Shown here piece after piece: positions 10,733 to 21,459 of a stretch of DNA of 64,000 bases. The notes beneath the pieces were generated by a model. It was given only the letters and a program-made list of their open reading frames with translations, was not told the origin of the DNA and searched no databases. Source of the DNA: Neolentinus lepideus HHB14362 ss-1 (Eukaryota > Basidiomycota > Agaricomycetes > Gloeophyllales > Gloeophyllaceae). The DNA lies in assembly GCA_001632425.1 (NCBI GenBank), contig KV425553.1, positions 167,068 to 231,067 on the forward strand. The letters run 5' to 3'. Position numbers and translations under genes: made by a program. Position 1 is the stretch's first letter. Each line of letters opens with the position of its first letter.

Positions 10733-12470
10733 ATGTCATCTGAGGCCGAGAGCTTAACGTTTATTATTGTCGGCGGCAGTATTGCAGGTCTGGCTTGCGC
10801 CTACACTCTTCAACGAGCTGGACATAAAGTTACCGTGCTGGAGAAAAACGATGCATCATATGAGGTGAGACGCTACATGGTTTCTACTTTTCCCCGCCGC
10901 TGACCTTTCTGAAGCATCGGCCTGGCGCGGTTCACTCGCCCCCGAATATGACACGAATATTGAAGGCCTGGGGTCTGACAGAATGGTTAGACGAGGTTGG
11001 CGTCAAAGCTGATGCAGTCGTGTTCAGGAAAGGGACGCTTCCTCGTGATACTAGATTTGTCTTTTGCTCACAGAGAGGACAGGCGATACCGGAGAAAAAA
11101 TTGGTGTTCTAATGTACCATCCACAGATAATGGAGGCACTCAGAGCAGACTACGTTTTTGTTCCAGTCAGCTTTCTTTGCTGATCATCCAGTCGTAATTA
11201 ATCCTGATATCAAGCTGTATCCTAGTATTGGTCGTTATGGTCCGTCTTGTACGACATGGCTGTGAAGGCCGGGGCAACAATACGTTTGGGTGTTAATGTC
11301 GTCCGTCTAAACCCCGAGCTGCCTTCCGTCGTGACCTCTGTTGGGGACGAGCTCACAGCAGACTTTGTGATTGGAGCAGACGGGCGCGAGAGTATTATCA
11401 GGCAGTTCATCATAGATCAAATCCCTGGAGGTGTTATGGATCGAAGGTGTGGCTTCACGTGAGTGCGTTCGTATAGCAAATACATGCATGGAAACTCAAC
11501 ATTCTGCAGGATGACGGTACCCACATCACTATTTAGAGAAGACGAAGATCTCGTCTTTCTAACGGAACTTCCAGAGGTTGGCCGACCCTGTCTTAATAGT
11601 ACAATCATACTAATGCTTGGTGCGGTAGTGGAACCTATGGCTCGGGGACGGCTCGTGTATACATGGCTTTCTATGTGTGGGCTTGACTATCATTTCTTGG
11701 GATAGTCGGTGACTGAGTCGATTCCGAATCCAGATGGGGAAGCAAGAGTACAGCCTGAACATAATTATTAACAGTTCAGACCAGAGATTCGGGCAGGATT
11801 GGAATGGCAGATTCTCGGCTTCCGAGCTCAACCTCAACCTGTCTGGCTTTGACCCTCGGTATAGTTTTCCCATTTGGTGGTGACTGCATGATCCTTACAG
11901 TTTCCAGTATCAGGAAAGTGGTGGGATTGGCAGAAAGTGTAACTCCAGTAGTATACTACCACCATGACGCTCTTCCAAGTCTTGCACACGACTCAGGGAA
12001 GGTGCTCCTGGTTGGGGAGGCAGTGCACACTTTGCCGGTCCGTTTCCAGTGATCTGCGCCACGATAGTCCTATATACTAATCCACTAACCGACAGCCTAA
12101 TTATAATCAAAACGCCGCCCTATGCCTAGAGGACGCTGTCACCCTAGGAGCGCTCATGTCTCGTGCGAAGACAAAAGACCAAGCTCTCAGTCTCGTTTCC
12201 GCATTCGAAGACCTGCGACAACCACGGTCCGCGCAGGTTTCGCATTCTGAATACAGCCGGTACGAGATGGTCACCATGCCTTTAGGCACCGAAGGTCAAA
12301 AGTTGCGTGATGAGAACTTCCGCTCACACCTACCTCGGGCGTCTAAGGGCTGGGAGGACGCTGACGAAGAATACCTCAGGGAAGTGTGGGAGGAGTACAT
12401 CGCTGTCTTCAATTACGACGCCGGTGAAGCAGTGGAAGACTGGTGGACAAAATGGGGCTCGCTCGTTTAA
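10733..12470 (+). CDS. FAD-dependent aromatic (salicylate-hydroxylase-like) monooxygenase, possibly decaying
   Basis: A group A flavoprotein monooxygenase: NAD(P)H- and FAD-dependent hydroxylation of a small aromatic or polyketide substrate. The N-terminal Rossmann motif is IVGGSIAGLACAYTLQRAG, ending in VLEK. Then come HRPGAVHSPPNMTRIL (exon from 10915), MEALRADYVF, VIGADGRES (the GADG motif, about 11370) and VVYYHHDALPS. The FAD/ribityl motif reads LLVGEAVHTLP, where the family normally has GD. The last exon starts PNYNQNAALCLEDAV (about 12096). At least seven introns are needed. Between 11040 and 11240 and between 11600 and 11800 no clean joining was found: one intron would be only about 30 bp, and in-frame stops occur. 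It may therefore be a pseudogene or a wrongly spliced reading. Substrate unknown. Confidence 0.65.
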
Positions 12471-12583
12471 TTAATTCCGAGACCTTCCCGGACACCTGCT
12501 CCCTTCTAGACACAGCGCGTGCAATGGCCCCAAATAGTACTGGGACGTGACATCACTCATTGTAATTGTAATGGCAGACTTTA

Positions 12584-12969
12584 CTATCGTTCGGGGGGTT
12601 CTGTCAAAAGGCACAATTTCTTGGCATAACTCCGAAAACTCAAGAAATACAACATAGAAGGGCATAAAAATTGGTACGTAGGTAAAATCATACCATGGGA
12701 ATTGTAAAGTCAGATTTTCAAAATCTTGAGTGGTTGTAAAATGAGATGCCAAATACTGTCGACACTTTTGACAGAACTACCGATGGGTGTCTCAGCACTG
12801 GCACATCTGTCTAACAACTTCTGCCTAACATACGAAATGCATGGCCTTTGTTGCAGTAGATAAATATGCAGTCACACTACGATGCCTACAAAAATTACCA
12901 GGGATTTATCACAACTACGACAGTGGCAGGCTATTTGCGTAAATTTTGACAGAACCCCCCGAATGATAG
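12584..12969. mobile_element. MITE with 26-bp terminal inverted repeats flanked by TA
   Basis: A 386-bp element. The left end CTATCGTTCGGGGGGTTCTG (12584 on) is matched by the inverted copy at 12944-12969 with one mismatch over 26 bp. TA lies directly outside both ends (12582-12583 and 12970-12971), as expected for Tc1/mariner-type target-site duplication. A partial extra copy of the TIR inner sequence (ttttgacagaact) sits inside at about 12765. There is no transposase. It lies just 3' of the flavin monooxygenase. Confidence 0.75.
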
Positions 12970-13451
12970 TAACACGCGACAATACTCTGACATTGTTGAA
13001 CCGGCATTCACAGGTCACTTTTTAGTCGCATCGTAGGATGGGTTAGGGTTAGAGCAAGGCGAGAGATATAACAACAGAATCACGACACTACCATCCCTAG
13101 AGACATATATGTTAAACTCCCCCACCCCTGCTCTTATACATGGAGTTACAGCGTCTGACCAACATCGGCTACCCTTACAGCGAACGAGGGAAGCAGGTCT
13201 CCCGAAGCTCGAGGCGTGCGCGAGCAAGCACCTATTGCTATCGCAGCGACACCTGACCTTCGCCACCCGACTCGGGAGTATTCGCATCATGTATTGGTGA
13301 TAGGAGGCGTCCAGTCGCACTGGTAGGAGACGAGTACCAAACGAAGCCGTGATGGCGTCGTAGCCCGAAATTCAGACTTTAACTGCAGTAGCTAAGACGT
13401 AAGGATATTCTGAGTTATACGAATGAATTCGAGTAGATGGACACATACAAT
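12970..13451. other. Intergenic, no supported gene
   Basis: Contains only the 3' flank of the zinc-finger gene. No domain-bearing frame is seen. Confidence 0.35.
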
Positions 13452-15203
13452 CTAACCATGACTTTCCTCACTTTCGTACTCCTCGTCGTCTTCTTCTTCC
13501 AGCATAGCCTCGGCCTCGGCCTGCACCTGCGCCAGCGTAGCAGCGTTCGCTATCGCCTGCTCCAGCAGCCGCGTCTGCTCCTCGGAAAGACCATACATTG
13601 CCAGAGACGCTGCCTCAGCCGCAGCGGAGACATTCAAATCCAGAGCAGGACTTGCCTGAGCAGTTTGCGGCTGCAAGTCAGCTGGCGCAGACGTTTCTTG
13701 CTGCACCCTCGCAATGACACTTGCCAGGGTATTCTGACCCTGCCCGGTAGTCGCCTCGGTCGAAGTCGAGGGCGGTTGTGCATGTTGCGTGCCCAGCGCC
13801 TTCGTGACATACTCCTGAAGCAGTGGATGTAGCCTGATTACCGCCGCTTGTAGCTCCGCCACGATATCAGCGCTGACCTGGCCATCCTCAAAGACACCCG
13901 CAAGATCAGAACCATTCTGCAGCTGCCCGGTGTTCATACTCGGGTAGCTGTACATTCTCGGCGTCTTCGTATCGCCAAGATCAACATCTATAACGTCCGC
14001 GTCGATGCACGCCATGTTCTTCTCTTTGCCCCGCGCGCTATTCTTGTGCCTCTTGATCGCATCTCGACGACTGAAGATCTTGTCGCAGCCGAGGCACTTA
14101 TACGCCTTGCTCTCGTGTAATTTAGCGTGGCGCTTCAAATCGTGGTTGCGCGCAAAGTTCGCCGAGCAGGCGGCGCATTGGTAGGGGCGGTCGCCCTGCG
14201 CGTGGAAGCGCTGATGCGCACGGAGCGAGTAGAGCCGTATGAAGGTCTTGCCACAGGAGGGCACAAGGCAGCGATAGACTGCAGTGCCGATGTCAGGGCT
14301 CTGGGAAGGTGTACCAGGGAGCGGGGCAACGTCGGGCTGGGGTTGTTGGCCAATTTGGATGCCACTGAGAACCCCTAAGACTTGGATAAGGCCTCCAATT
14401 TCCTGGAGAACGCGCGCTTCTCTGTCTGAAGATGACGTTACTGCGAAAAGGAACACTTGATGCAGCTGGACTTGCATAGACGCTATGAGGGAAGAATCGA
14501 CCGGGCTAGGGTTCGCGGGCATGTGACTGCTAAGCGCGTCCGTGATAGTCCGCACAGCATCTTGTACTTGTGTATTCAGGTATGCGCAGTCAGGGGTATA
14601 GTATGACCGTTTCTGCGACGGAGACGTATTAATCTCGGTTGCAACCTCGCGCTTCCGCTTGTTCTTGCGCCTCTCCAGTTCAATAACGGAAGCATCAGAA
14701 TTCTTTATGGACGAGAAGAGAGACTCGGACCGCGCCAGAGTGACCATGAGTTGTGCCAGTGGTTTCGCCAGGCCTTCAGCTACCGCGCCGTCCGCGACGG
14801 AACGCGTCAGGAGACTGAAGACATCGCCCCTGTCCGGGACGCACGTGCTAGACAAAGTTGAGCGAAACATGAGATCCTTGTGGGCGCACTCTATGATGGT
14901 CTTCATGGTCAGTAATGCTGCCTGCTGTTTGCGGGAGCGGGAGGATTCAGTGGCAATGGGTATGGGAGTTCCCGTCGAACGTGCTGCGATAGGATCGTTG
15001 GTCGTAGTAATCGCAGATGCTGCTGCTGCATCAGCTTGGGCCTTTGCAATGTCAGCCCACAGTTGCTCCTGGAGCCGCCGCGCTATGGCCTCTGCTTCTG
15101 CTTCCGCGTCTAGACCATCGTCTGAGTATTCCTCATCGTCGTCCCAGTCTTCATTCTCGTCGTTGTCTTCTTTCTCTTCATGGTTGTCTCTGGTCCCTTC
15201 CAT
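13452..15203 (-). CDS. C2H2 zinc-finger transcription factor
   Basis: A single-exon gene for 583 residues. Three tandem C2H2 fingers lie at about residues 312-395: CLVPSCGKTFIRLYSLRAHQ..., CAACSANFARNHDLKRHAK... and CLGCDKIFSRRDAIKRHKNS. The last has an unusually long stretch before its final ligand. The NHDLKRH and DAIKRHKNS pattern is common in fungal Crz1/Rsv2-like DNA-binding regions. The N-terminus is very acidic (residues about 8-35) and the C-terminus is Ala/Glu-rich, ending in an acidic run; either could activate transcription. Its promoter is interrupted 134 bp upstream of the ATG by a hAT-type element. Target genes are unknown. Confidence 0.85.
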   Translation of the reverse strand: MEGTRDNHEEKEDNDENEDWDDDEEYSDDGLDAEAEAEAIARRLQEQLWADIAKAQADAAAASAITTTNDPIAARSTGTPIPIATESSRSRKQQAALLTMKTIIECAHKDLMFRSTLSSTCVPDRGDVFSLLTRSVADGAVAEGLAKPLAQLMVTLARSESLFSSIKNSDASVIELERRKNKRKREVATEINTSPSQKRSYYTPDCAYLNTQVQDAVRTITDALSSHMPANPSPVDSSLIASMQVQLHQVFLFAVTSSSDREARVLQEIGGLIQVLGVLSGIQIGQQPQPDVAPLPGTPSQSPDIGTAVYRCLVPSCGKTFIRLYSLRAHQRFHAQGDRPYQCAACSANFARNHDLKRHAKLHESKAYKCLGCDKIFSRRDAIKRHKNSARGKEKNMACIDADVIDVDLGDTKTPRMYSYPSMNTGQLQNGSDLAGVFEDGQVSADIVAELQAAVIRLHPLLQEYVTKALGTQHAQPPSTSTEATTGQGQNTLASVIARVQQETSAPADLQPQTAQASPALDLNVSAAAEAASLAMYGLSEEQTRLLEQAIANAATLAQVQAEAEAMLEEEDDEEYESEESHG

Positions 15204-15337
15204 TACATTTAGGTAGTCACTACAGACACGGCGCGCCTAGAGAGCAGATGATATATGCAACTGACGAGTGACTGCGCGTGACCCGATCTGTGACGCACAA
15301 ACGTCACGCGTCGCGGCTGTCCGAAGGCTGTCCGAAG

Positions 15338-16043
15338 TAGCGTTCCGGAAGAAATTTGGTGGTAAGTTACCGGGAGGTAAATAACTGGTAAGTTACCGGT
15401 AAGTTACGGTAAGTTACAGGGACCGATGTAAGTAGAGTAAGTTATTGTTCACGGGTTTCCAAGGACGAGATCTAGAGTCGCATCAAATCCGGCCTGGTTC
15501 CAGCCTAAGTTCTAACAGCTGTAGCATACAATAAACGGTGTCTGTAAACTTAAAACGGCACATTTGCGACGTTGAATATATTACGCCTAGGCGTAGCTGC
15601 ATAGCAGATGGATTATTGAGCAACCATATTAACCGACCATGGCAAGCAGAGAACAGAGACAATCCTCTGATTTGTCTCCCCGTAAACCATGGACAATATT
15701 TTGCATACTGATGTTCTATTGGCGAGGAAATAGGCACAAAGTTGTCGACACACTAATCTCAGTCTATGTATATAAAGCTTGTCATCCCCCCGACGATAGT
15801 CCCGCAAATATTGCCACCCTCTCACATCAGCGTCCGAGACCTGATTGATTGGCCAATGCCCGTCATTGACGAGGACAGTGCTTTGGGCTGGTTGTAGCAG
15901 CGTTTTTGGCTTATTTACCATTTTTGACAGTTTCTTACCTTTTCTTACCTTTTTTTACTTTTTTTTACGGTAATTTACCGCGCAGGTAACTTACTGTAAG
16001 TTACCAGTAAGTTACTGGCCTGGGCTTTTTTTCCCGAACGCTA
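15338..16043. mobile_element. Non-autonomous hAT-type element with perfect 8-bp TSD
   Basis: A 706-bp element. The left end TAGCGTTCCGGAAGAAA matches the inverted right end (TAGCGTTCGGGAAAAAA read on the minus strand, ending at 16043). The 8 bases gtccgaag occur immediately before (15330-15337) and after (16044-16051), the hAT target-site duplication. Subterminal arrays of GGTAAGTTAC / GTAACTTAC-type motifs lie at both ends and probably bind a transposase. No transposase coding sequence is present. It is inserted in the promoter of the C2H2 gene and between it and CE15. Confidence 0.88.
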
Positions 16044-16051
16044 GTCCGAAG

Positions 16052-16543
16052 TTTACCCTGTTTACCCTCAGGCTCGTACAACATCGAACCTCAAACGGAT
16101 TTCTGCGGATCACTGCTAGCGCTATCGGAAATGTTCAAGAGCCTACAACATCGTGAAAAACTCGCTAATTTGATGTCATGCTCGGTTATCATGCACACCT
16201 GTGGTTTCTATCCGATTTACTAGTCTTTCTCGCCCACCAACATACAACCGCAACTGGTCCGAAGGATGAGAGCGAATTCTTGCTACAGGGGGCTAATGGG
16301 GAGATTGCCTCATCATTAAGAAGCAAGAGTTTCTCTGTTCAGCTGACTTTGGATCTGACGACTTTCCCAGCCGACGCAGGACCAGGTACGGTCCGCCTCC
16401 CTAAGAGATGCTATTATCTGTAATTAACATGGACAGCCCATGGGTTGAGTAAAATTGGATCCACCGGAACGTTTATAAAGAGTTTCTCAAAGGAATGAAG
16501 ATGACTTGCGCTGCGAACTTTATACTGGTATTCCTCGCCTGTA
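16052..16543. promoter_or_regulatory. CE15 promoter region
   Basis: No supported gene. Presumably the promoter of the esterase starting at 16544; a TATA-like tttataaag lies near 16472. Confidence 0.35.
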
Positions 16544-17872
16544 ATGACGTTGCTGAGGCCGATCGTCCTTTCTCTCGTCCTTGCAGCCACGGCGCTCGCT
16601 TTCCCATCGGACGGTAAGGCTATTTTCTGCAGTCTATTCTACAGAAACTTACGCGCTTTTCAGTGCATCCCAGGCAGTCAGTATGCGCTACTCCGTCCAC
16701 CATTCCCGGCTATAATCAAACAGCGTTGCCGGATCCTTTCATCCTAAATAACGGTGCTCCAATAACTACCCGAGCGGAATGGGCATGCAGACGTCAGCAG
16801 ATTGCTAGTCTAATCCAAGGCTACGAAGCCGGATATCTGCCGCCCAGGCCCCCCGTCGTGGAGGCTATTTTTACGAAGACGGGCACCACAGGAAATTTGA
16901 CCGTCACTGCTGGTCTTACTACCGAACAGCAGGTTTCGTTCTCCCAGAATATAACTTACCCGAGCATCGCTGCCCCGGCTGCAGGGTATCCTCTGCTTAT
17001 TGCCTACGACTTTCTCGCGATTCCCGTCCCAAGTGGGGTGAGCTATTTATCTCCTCTAGGGTCCTTCGTTTCGCTCACTGTTGCCATAGATCGCTGTCAT
17101 GACATACGCCAACAGCGATATGGCAGTGCAGAACAACGTTTCGAGCAGAGGACAAGGTATTTTCTACGACCTGTACGGGTCGAACGCAACTGCCAGTGCC
17201 ATGACTGCCTGGGCATGGGGTGTCAGCCGCATCATAGACGCACTCGAGCTCGCACCAGAAGCCAATATCAACCCCAACGCCATCGCAGTTACAGGATGCT
17301 CGCGCGACGGCAAGGGCGCGCTAATGGCGGGCGCGTTCGAGGAACGCGTCGCACTCACGATCCCACAGGAGTCCGGCTCGGGTGGCGATACGTGCTGGCG
17401 GCTGTCCAAGTACGAGCAGGACTCGGGCGACGTCGTGCAGCAGGCAACGGAAATCGTTACTGAGAACGTCTGGCTTTCGACTAGCTTCGACAACTACGTT
17501 TACAACATCAGTGAGCTGCCGTACGATCATCACTCGCTCGCGGGACTGATCGCGCCACGCGGCATGATCTCGTATGAGAACACTGAGTTGGAGTGGCTGA
17601 GTCCGCTCAGTGGGTACGGGTGCATGACGGCTGCGCACACGATCTGGGAGGCGCTGGGTGTTTCTGAGAACCACGGGTTCGTGCAAGTGGGAGACCATCC
17701 CCACTGCGAATTCCCCACCGCACTGAACCAGTCGCTCTTCGCCTTCTTCGACAAGTTCCTCCTGGGTGAGACCAACGTTAATACTTCGTACTTCTCTACG
17801 AACGGCCAGTTCAATGGCACTGCATGGGTTCCGCAGCAATGGATCAATTGGACTGCTCCCGCCTTAGCCTAA
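16544..17872 (+). CDS. Secreted 4-O-methyl-glucuronoyl methylesterase (carbohydrate esterase family 15)
   Basis: Cleaves ester bonds between glucuronic acid side chains of xylan and lignin alcohols, helping to uncouple lignin from hemicellulose. Three exons (16544-16613, 16664-17037, 17090-17872) give 408 residues. The signal peptide is [13 protein letters not shown]. The catalytic serine lies in GCSRDGKGA, the CE15 hallmark. [12 protein letters not shown] and the C-terminal DHPHCEFP (catalytic His) follow. There is no cellulose-binding CBM1 module, so this is a catalytic-domain-only form. Cysteines fit the conserved disulphides. The start gives a clean secretion signal immediately before the first intron. 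Confidence 0.93.
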
Positions 17873-18999
17873 TTTCCTTCGACGGTACCGAGTTTCTAGG
17901 TTGGATACATATATGGAGGATACAATAGGAATACTTACGACTAAGTGTTGTTCATGTACTGGATGGGTCAAATCGTGTCAATGGTATGAATTCCGACAAA
18001 CGCTCCAATGACATTGTAGGCGCCCAAAACGCATTTGAACCTTGCATGTACGCCAGCGTGATTGGGACCAACGTAAGCACCTTCAGGTGTGGTTTGTAAG
18101 TACGTCCATATTCTGGTTGATGCTGCGGCCCATTCCTGCAGGTCTCGACGAGCATCGCTTCGACGTAAACAAGAATAGTGCCGCCCATGTCTGTAGCCGA
18201 GAGATCCTTGCTCGAACGAACACAAGAAGATGCAAGACATCTGGCCGCAATTCAGGTGTGGTTCCGTTATCATTCAACTGTTTGCCTGAGAACATTGTGT
18301 TGTTGGTTTTCATCCGGCAATATCGAGATTTTAGTGAAGCGAGCTCTGGGCTCGCAGGCGACGTCTAGGCACACTACCAAAATGACACGCATGAGATGCA
18401 AGACTGTCAATTTCTGGATGTGAGGTTAGCTACCATGTGCAGTCAATGAATCACAACCATGCCAGCGGTGTATCGACCACATCAGGTTAACTCCAAACTT
18501 ACTATCGCCTCTTCTGCCGACGCGCTGAACATGGTTCATATTGGTGTTGAGACAAACAGCCATGAACTTTGTGCTGGAGAGGTGGTAGCAAAACACGAAC
18601 CAAGCGAGGTGGGTGCTGGCTAGCACGATGAAAACATCGGAAGAATCACTGTCTTCCTAAGTTAATTAATAACCGTGTGCGAGAAAAGACCAAGGTCGGA
18701 GTTATTCAGTGCTGTTTCTCCGGCCCCAATTTCCATGAAAGCACTATTGGGTCCAAATTGAAGACAAAGATACAGTTATGTAAGAGTAGAGCAAAGAGCG
18801 TCCGGGATAAGCTATTCTGATTTCAGGGCCTCGACGCACTGAAGTACTGTGACGTGACCAGTACATCATCACAGTCACTGCCGTCGATCAAGTCCGAAAG
18901 GTGTCCGAAGGCCCAATCTTTATCCTCGTATTTCTTACCTTGTCCGTCTGCTGGGTCGACTGAGGCTAGCAGCAACAGCTGCCTGAAGTAAATCGCACA
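17873..18999. other. Intergenic; possible remnant minus-strand gene not resolved
   Basis: On the minus strand between about 18625 and 17960 there are partially open, protein-like stretches in shifting frames (for example SKFGVNLM near 18490 and EGAYVGPNHAGVHARFKC near 18050). No start, splice path or domain could be assigned. It may be an eroded gene or simply noise. Confidence 0.25.
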
Positions 19000-21251
19000 A
19001 TGCGGTCGCAGGTATTCGCTTGGGCCCAGTATGGCTCTCGCCGACATCTTGCGACGGTGTCTAACATCTCGTCGAGGATACCACAGACCGTGATCGAAAA
19101 GATAGTACAGAAGTATGCTGTAGGGCTTCCTCAAGGAAAGGTGGTGAAGGCGGGAGACTACGTTATGATTCGTCCTGAACATGTAATGACACACGATAAC
19201 ACTGGGCCGGTTATCTCGAAGTCAGTATAATTCAGCGTTCACTTGTCTTCAGTCTTACTGAAGTTACAGCCGACAATAGATTTAAGTCAATAGGTGCTAC
19301 TCGGATTAAGAACCCTCACCAGCCTGTATTTACACTTGACCATGATGTCCAGAATAAGTCTGCGAAGAACTTATCCAAGTACGCAAACATCGAATCCTTT
19401 GCTCGCCAACACGGGATAGACTTCTACCCTGCCGGACGAGGTATCGGGCACCAGGTCCTTGTGGAGGAAGGCTATGCATTCCCGCATACACTCACTGTTG
19501 CGAGTGACAGTCACAGCAACATGTACGGCGGTGTCGGTTGCGTTGGTACGCCGATTGTCCGGACGGACGCGGCAGCACTCTGGGCTACTGGGCAGACATG
19601 GTGGCAAGTCCCTCGAATGGTCAAGGTCGAGCTGAGAGGGAAACTTACACCTGGTGTCACCGGCAAGGATGTTATTGTCGCACTGTGCGGGTCCTTTAGC
19701 AAGGATGAGGTACTGAACGCCGCTATCGAATTCACCGGAGACGGCATTTCTGCCCTAAGCGTCGACGACCGTCTTACGATCTCCAACATGACAACGGAAT
19801 GGGGTGCCCTTGTCGGTTTCTTCCCAGTCGACGAAACCCTTTTCCGCTGGTACGACCGTGCCTTGGCTAAACTGGAACTCCGGACCTTCTCCTCTCCCTC
19901 GCTCTCCGGAGTCTCAGCGATACCTCCACCACCCGAGCACCCACGCATAAACCGTAAGCGTCTAGATGTACTCAAAGCCGCGCCGATTACTTCGGATCCC
20001 AACGCATCCTACGACGCGCACCTCGTCTTCGACCTCTCCACGCTCGTCCCGCACGTCTCTGGCCCGAACAGTGTCAAGGTATCCACACCACTGCCCGCCC
20101 TTGAGCGATCACACGTTGCCATCCAGAAGGCGTACCTCCTTAGCTGTACGAACTCGCGGGCGTCGGATATCGCTGCGGCCGCGGAGGTCGTCAAGGGCCA
20201 ATCGATTGCCAAGGGTGTGGACTTCTACATTGCCGCAGCAAGTTCGGAGGTGCAACGCGAAGCGGAGGGCACCGGCGACTGGGAGACTCTTGTTGCTGCT
20301 GGTGCGAAGGTGCTCCCGTCTGGTTGTGGCCCATGCATCGGACTTGGTGTTGGGTTGCTGGAAGAGGGCGAGACGGGTATCAGTGCGACTAACAGGAATT
20401 ACAAGGGTAGAATGGGTCACCCTAAAGCGCAGGCGTACCTCGCAAGCCCAGCGGTCGTAGCTGCCAGCGCAGTCAGGGGATACATCTGTGGTCCCGACTC
20501 CTTGTCTCCTAAACTCCTCCCGCCTGCGAAGGCTCCGACGTTCTTCTCAGTCGAGGACTCCAGCTCCTCGAGCGCTGCCAGTGAGGCCACTTCGCGGAAA
20601 GAGCCAGTCCTCCCCGGTTTTCCTTCTACATTCACCGGCACGCTCCTCTTCGTTCCCCAGGACAACCTAAACACGGACGGCATCTACCCGGGTAAGTACA
20701 CCTACCAGGACGACATCACGCTCGAGCGCCAGGCGCAGGTGGTCATGGAGAACTATGACCCGTCCTTCGCCAGGCTCGTCGCATCTCTCATCCAGCAATC
20801 AGATTCATCTAAGACCCCCGCTGGCACGAAGGACGGCGTAATCCTCGTGTCCGGTTACAACTTTGGCACGGGCTCCTCTCGCGAGCAGGCGGCGACGGCG
20901 CTCAAGGCTGCAAGTGTGCCACTCGTCATTGCAGGTTCGTTTGGAGACATCTTCAAGCGCAACGCGATCAACAATGGCTTGGTGTGCGTCGAGTCCCCTG
21001 AGCTCGTTGCGGATCTGACGAAGGAGTACACGAAGGATGGGAAGCGCGGAGCTGGAGGCAAGGATGGCGAGCTGACGGTGAACAAAGGTATGCGGGTGAG
21101 CGTTAGTATGGAGGACGGAGGTGTTACCTTGAAGCTGCCATCTGGTGAGAAGAAGTATCAAATTAGACCGGTTGGACCGAGTGTCCAAGAGTTATGGATA
21201 TGTGGCGGGTTGGAGGGATATGTATTGAAGTCCATCCAGGCGGAGCAGTAG
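19000..21251 (+). CDS. LYS4: Homoaconitase, mitochondrial (homoaconitate hydratase)
   Basis: An Fe4S4 enzyme of the alpha-aminoadipate lysine pathway; it converts homoaconitate to homoisocitrate in mitochondria. Two exons (19000-19220, 19280-21251) give 730 residues, normal for fungal Lys4. The N-terminus ([18 protein letters not shown]) is basic and mitochondrial-type. The substrate-binding segments VMTHDNTGP and [14 protein letters not shown] are present. Cluster cysteines are in [11 protein letters not shown] and [10 protein letters not shown]. The C-terminal swivel domain includes [15 protein letters not shown] and FKRNAINNG. The Ser/Ala-rich linker before the swivel domain is typical. 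Distinguished from aconitase by length and by GYICGPDSL. Confidence 0.93.
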
Positions 21252-21459
21252 GTGGATGACAAAAGTAGATGTTTTTATCTATCTGGATCTTAATGTTTCG
21301 ACTAGCTGTATCGATACTTTGTATAATGGAATGCACTGCCATTGCTAAGGCAGAGTTCTTTAGTCGAAACGGTTGTGGATGGGCACCGCACCTTTCATCA
21401 TATTCGTAGCACAGATATCCCAATATCTAAGTCCAGGTACCGCTTGATCACCATGTACG

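Noticed and set aside
12471..12752. 93-codon minus-strand frame after the monooxygenase
   Set aside because: It runs through the terminal inverted repeat of the TA-flanked MITE and has no domain; chance frame.
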